DNA of 64,000 nt from positions 558,001 through 622,000 of the forward strand of contig NZ_SBLB01000002.1 of assembly GCF_004138325.1 (NCBI RefSeq), read 5' to 3'. The notes beneath the pieces are model-generated. The model was given only the letters and a program-made list of their open reading frames with translations, made no database searches and was not told the DNA's origin. Origin of the DNA: Spirosoma sordidisoli. Lineage in GTDB: Bacteria; Bacteroidota; Bacteroidia; Cytophagales; Spirosomataceae. A program made the position numbers and the translations under genes. This document shows, in pieces, positions 62,392-64,000 of this stretch. Positions within the stretch are counted from its first letter, which is position 1. Every line of letters starts with the position of its first letter.

Positions 62392-63609
62392 TTGGTCGTT
62401 CGCCCATTCTCATTTCCTCGTCAGGCCGACGGTACAGCCCTCTACACGTTCTCGTTCTGGTTGCTCTGTATCAGCAACTTTCTATTCTCGGCAAGTTTCT
62501 CCATGATGATTCCGGAGCTGCCCGATTACCTGACCAGGCTGGGCGGACGGGAATATGTCGGTCTGATCATCGCCCTGTTTACCCTCACGGCCGGGGTGTC
62601 GAGGCCTTTCAGCGGTAAAATTACGGATACGGTCGGGCGGGTGCCGGTAATGGCCTTTGGTTCGCTGGTTTGTTTCGTGTGCGGATTCCTGTACCCGTAT
62701 TTGCTGACGGTATGGGGGTTTCTGACGCTGCGGCTGATTCACGGCTTCTCGACCGGCACGAAACCAACCGCTACGGCAGCCTACGTGGCCGACGTGGTGC
62801 CGGCTACGCGTCGGGGCGAAGCCATGGGGATGCTGGGTCTCTTCACGGCCATGGGTATGTCGCTGGGGCCGGCCATTGGGAGCTGGCTGGCCGATGATTT
62901 TTCGATGAACGTCATGTTCTGGACCTCTTCGGCGTTTGCGCTGCTATCGATCGGTATTCTGCTCCGTATGCCCGAGACGCTGGTTAATCCCGAACCGTTC
63001 CGGTTTGGGTTGCTGAAGCTGCGCAAAGACGAACTCTTCGACTGGCAGGCCTGGCCTCCGTTTGTGGTCCTGCTGCTGCAGTCCGTGTCTTACGGTACGG
63101 TGCTGACGGTGGTATCGACCCTGAGTGGGCTGCTGGGCATAGCGAATAAAGGCTTATTTTTTACGGTTTATACGGTGGCCTCGCTGGTAGTTCGGATGGT
63201 ATTCAGCCGTACTTCCGACCGGTATGGGCGGGTACCGGTACTCCTGGTGTCGACAACGGCGCTGGCTCTGTCGATGGGGCTGCTGATGCTGGTTGATCCA
63301 GCCAACGCCAACGCCAGGGTGTATTTCTGGACGGCTGCCGTTGGGTTTGGGCTGGCCTCGGGAATGAACTCGCCGACCGTACAGGCCTGGACGGCCGACC
63401 TCGCCGATGAGCACACCCGCGGGCGGGCTATGGCGACCATGTACATTGCGCTGGAAGCTGGTATCGGCCTGGGGGCGGTTGCCGCGGGCTGGATGCTGAA
63501 CCACGTTCCCGGAGTGGCGGGCATCGACGCATCGTTCGGTTTTTCGGGGGTGCTGGCGCTGGGTGCTGTCGCTTATCTGGCCTGGTACCAACGTCGGCGA
63601 ACTGCCTGA
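62392..63609 (+). CDS. MFS transporter
   Basis: About 405 residues with 12 helices. The loop 2-3 motif is GKITDTVGRVPVMAFGS, and the second-half copy is RTSDRYGRVPVLL. The class fits drug or sugar exporters of the DHA1-type; the substrate is unknown. Starts are all non-ATG: TTG at 62368 or 62392. I prefer 62392 because a promoter element overlaps 62368. Its stop TGA overlaps the start ATG of the next gene by one base, so they are translationally coupled. Confidence 0.88.
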   Translation: MVVRPFSFPRQADGTALYTFSFWLLCISNFLFSASFSMMIPELPDYLTRLGGREYVGLIIALFTLTAGVSRPFSGKITDTVGRVPVMAFGSLVCFVCGFLYPYLLTVWGFLTLRLIHGFSTGTKPTATAAYVADVVPATRRGEAMGMLGLFTAMGMSLGPAIGSWLADDFSMNVMFWTSSAFALLSIGILLRMPETLVNPEPFRFGLLKLRKDELFDWQAWPPFVVLLLQSVSYGTVLTVVSTLSGLLGIANKGLFFTVYTVASLVVRMVFSRTSDRYGRVPVLLVSTTALALSMGLLMLVDPANANARVYFWTAAVGFGLASGMNSPTVQAWTADLADEHTRGRAMATMYIALEAGIGLGAVAAGWMLNHVPGVAGIDASFGFSGVLALGAVAYLAWYQRRRTA

Positions 63610-64000
63610 TGGAAATCGAAGCCCGTATCCGCCCGCTGGTCGACGCCCTGAATGCTACCGGGCTGGTGCAGACGTTCAGCAGCTGCGAAGGGCATTTTGC
63701 CCCGGAAGAGCAAACCCTGGTAGACCGTAACCAGGCTGAAGTTCGGTTCATACCGGCATCCGGAATCCAGTCACCGCAGGTCGAGAGGCTGCTGGCCTCC
63801 GTGCTCATCCGCTTTAAACAGAGCCATGGCCTGGTTCCTACGACAGTAACCGGCTTCAAGCTATTCACCCCCCTTGACGAGGTGGAGGTAGAGGAGACGT
63901 TCGTACTGCAGCTACGGCCGTTCAACCGATTCGATTCGCCGAACCATAAGCGGGCCGACACCGATCGGGCAATCCAACAGATCGTCGCTATTCTCGGTCA
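63609..64000 (+). CDS. Unknown protein, truncated by the window end
   Basis: 130 codons are visible with no stop, so the C-terminus lies outside. The gene starts at ATG 63609, overlapping the MFS stop by one base. The first residues (MEIEARIRPLVDALNATGLV) lead to a SSCEGHF motif, then a strand-rich part. The short Cys/Glu/Gly/His patch recalls SSCxGR motifs of Taw3-like and other tRNA-modifying proteins, but I cannot name a family. Codon use is like the MFS gene and both strands of the alternative frames are worse, so I take it as real. Confidence 0.65.
   Translation, partial: MEIEARIRPLVDALNATGLVQTFSSCEGHFAPEEQTLVDRNQAEVRFIPASGIQSPQVERLLASVLIRFKQSHGLVPTTVTGFKLFTPLDEVEVEETFVLQLRPFNRFDSPNHKRADTDRAIQQIVAILG

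Overview
The window is a 64 kb stretch of a Bacteroidota chromosome, most like the order Cytophagales and the Spirosoma/Fibrella/Rudanella group. The support is mixed. Genes lack Shine-Dalgarno sequences and several are preceded by the Bacteroidota -7 element TAnnTTTG. Family content is typical: a DUF3822 protein next to coaD, a DUF1800/DUF1501 pair, a RecD-like helicase with one Walker A and a UvrD-like C-terminus, an exported Fe/Mn superoxide dismutase and TlpA-type redoxins. Coding DNA is moderately GC-rich (about 50-60% by eye). The genus is an inference; no 16S or marker search was possible. Almost all of the window is ordinary chromosomal backbone. I see no insertion sequence, prophage, integrase or CRISPR array.

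Layout. 1-10.9 kb: end of rplS, dapF, a rhodanese, htpG, a DUF4126 membrane protein, the RecD-like helicase, a CBS protein, a Nudix hydrolase, DUF3822-coaD, a second Nudix hydrolase, a CNNM/CorC-type protein and an acidic hypothetical. 10.9-16.7 kb: an MsbA-like ABC exporter, a DUF2264 protein, a small lipoprotein and metG. 16.9-18.5 kb: an AT-richer pair, an AAA-type ATPase gene overlapping a gene for a small Toprim-like protein; this is the best candidate for an undescribed (possibly defence) system. 18.4-26.5 kb: an SDR epimerase, a TPR protein, a DUF2490 outer-membrane-type protein, an MscS channel, a cysteine desulfurase, an FMN reductase, a small secreted protein and a Cys/Met PLP enzyme. 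26.6-31.7 kb: the DUF1800/DUF1501 secreted pair, then a dienoyl-CoA isomerase-like crotonase and a 2,4-dienoyl-CoA reductase-like SDR that fit unsaturated fatty acid oxidation. 31.8-41.2 kb: TlpA redoxin, Na+/solute symporter, clpS, recR, sod, a PAS histidine kinase, a 2-oxoglutarate/Fe(II) oxygenase family protein and chrA.

41.2-46.9 kb holds a 1162-residue PQQ-type sugar dehydrogenase with PKD and Ig-like repeats, a very AT-rich gene-free stretch of about 0.7 kb, and a coiled-coil membrane protein. 46.9-54.1 kb holds an ethanolamine-type permease coupled to a proline-rich protein whose C-terminal domain looks like DNA polymerase III psi, then purA, DUF3291, a Fur-family regulator and rel/spoT. 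At 54.3 kb there is tRNA-Leu(UAG) followed by an octamer-repeat hairpin and tig. 56-64 kb holds a lipoprotein, a YciO/Sua5-family protein, a GT2 glycosyltransferase, a YihY/BrkB protein, a thioesterase, mltG, an NTF2-like protein, an MFS transporter and a truncated unknown ORF.

Many convergent gene pairs are separated by long, near-perfect hairpins with T-tracts on both strands, consistent with bidirectional intrinsic terminators. Positions are given from direct reading. Start codons were moved inward where the longest frame carries an implausible N-terminal extension.
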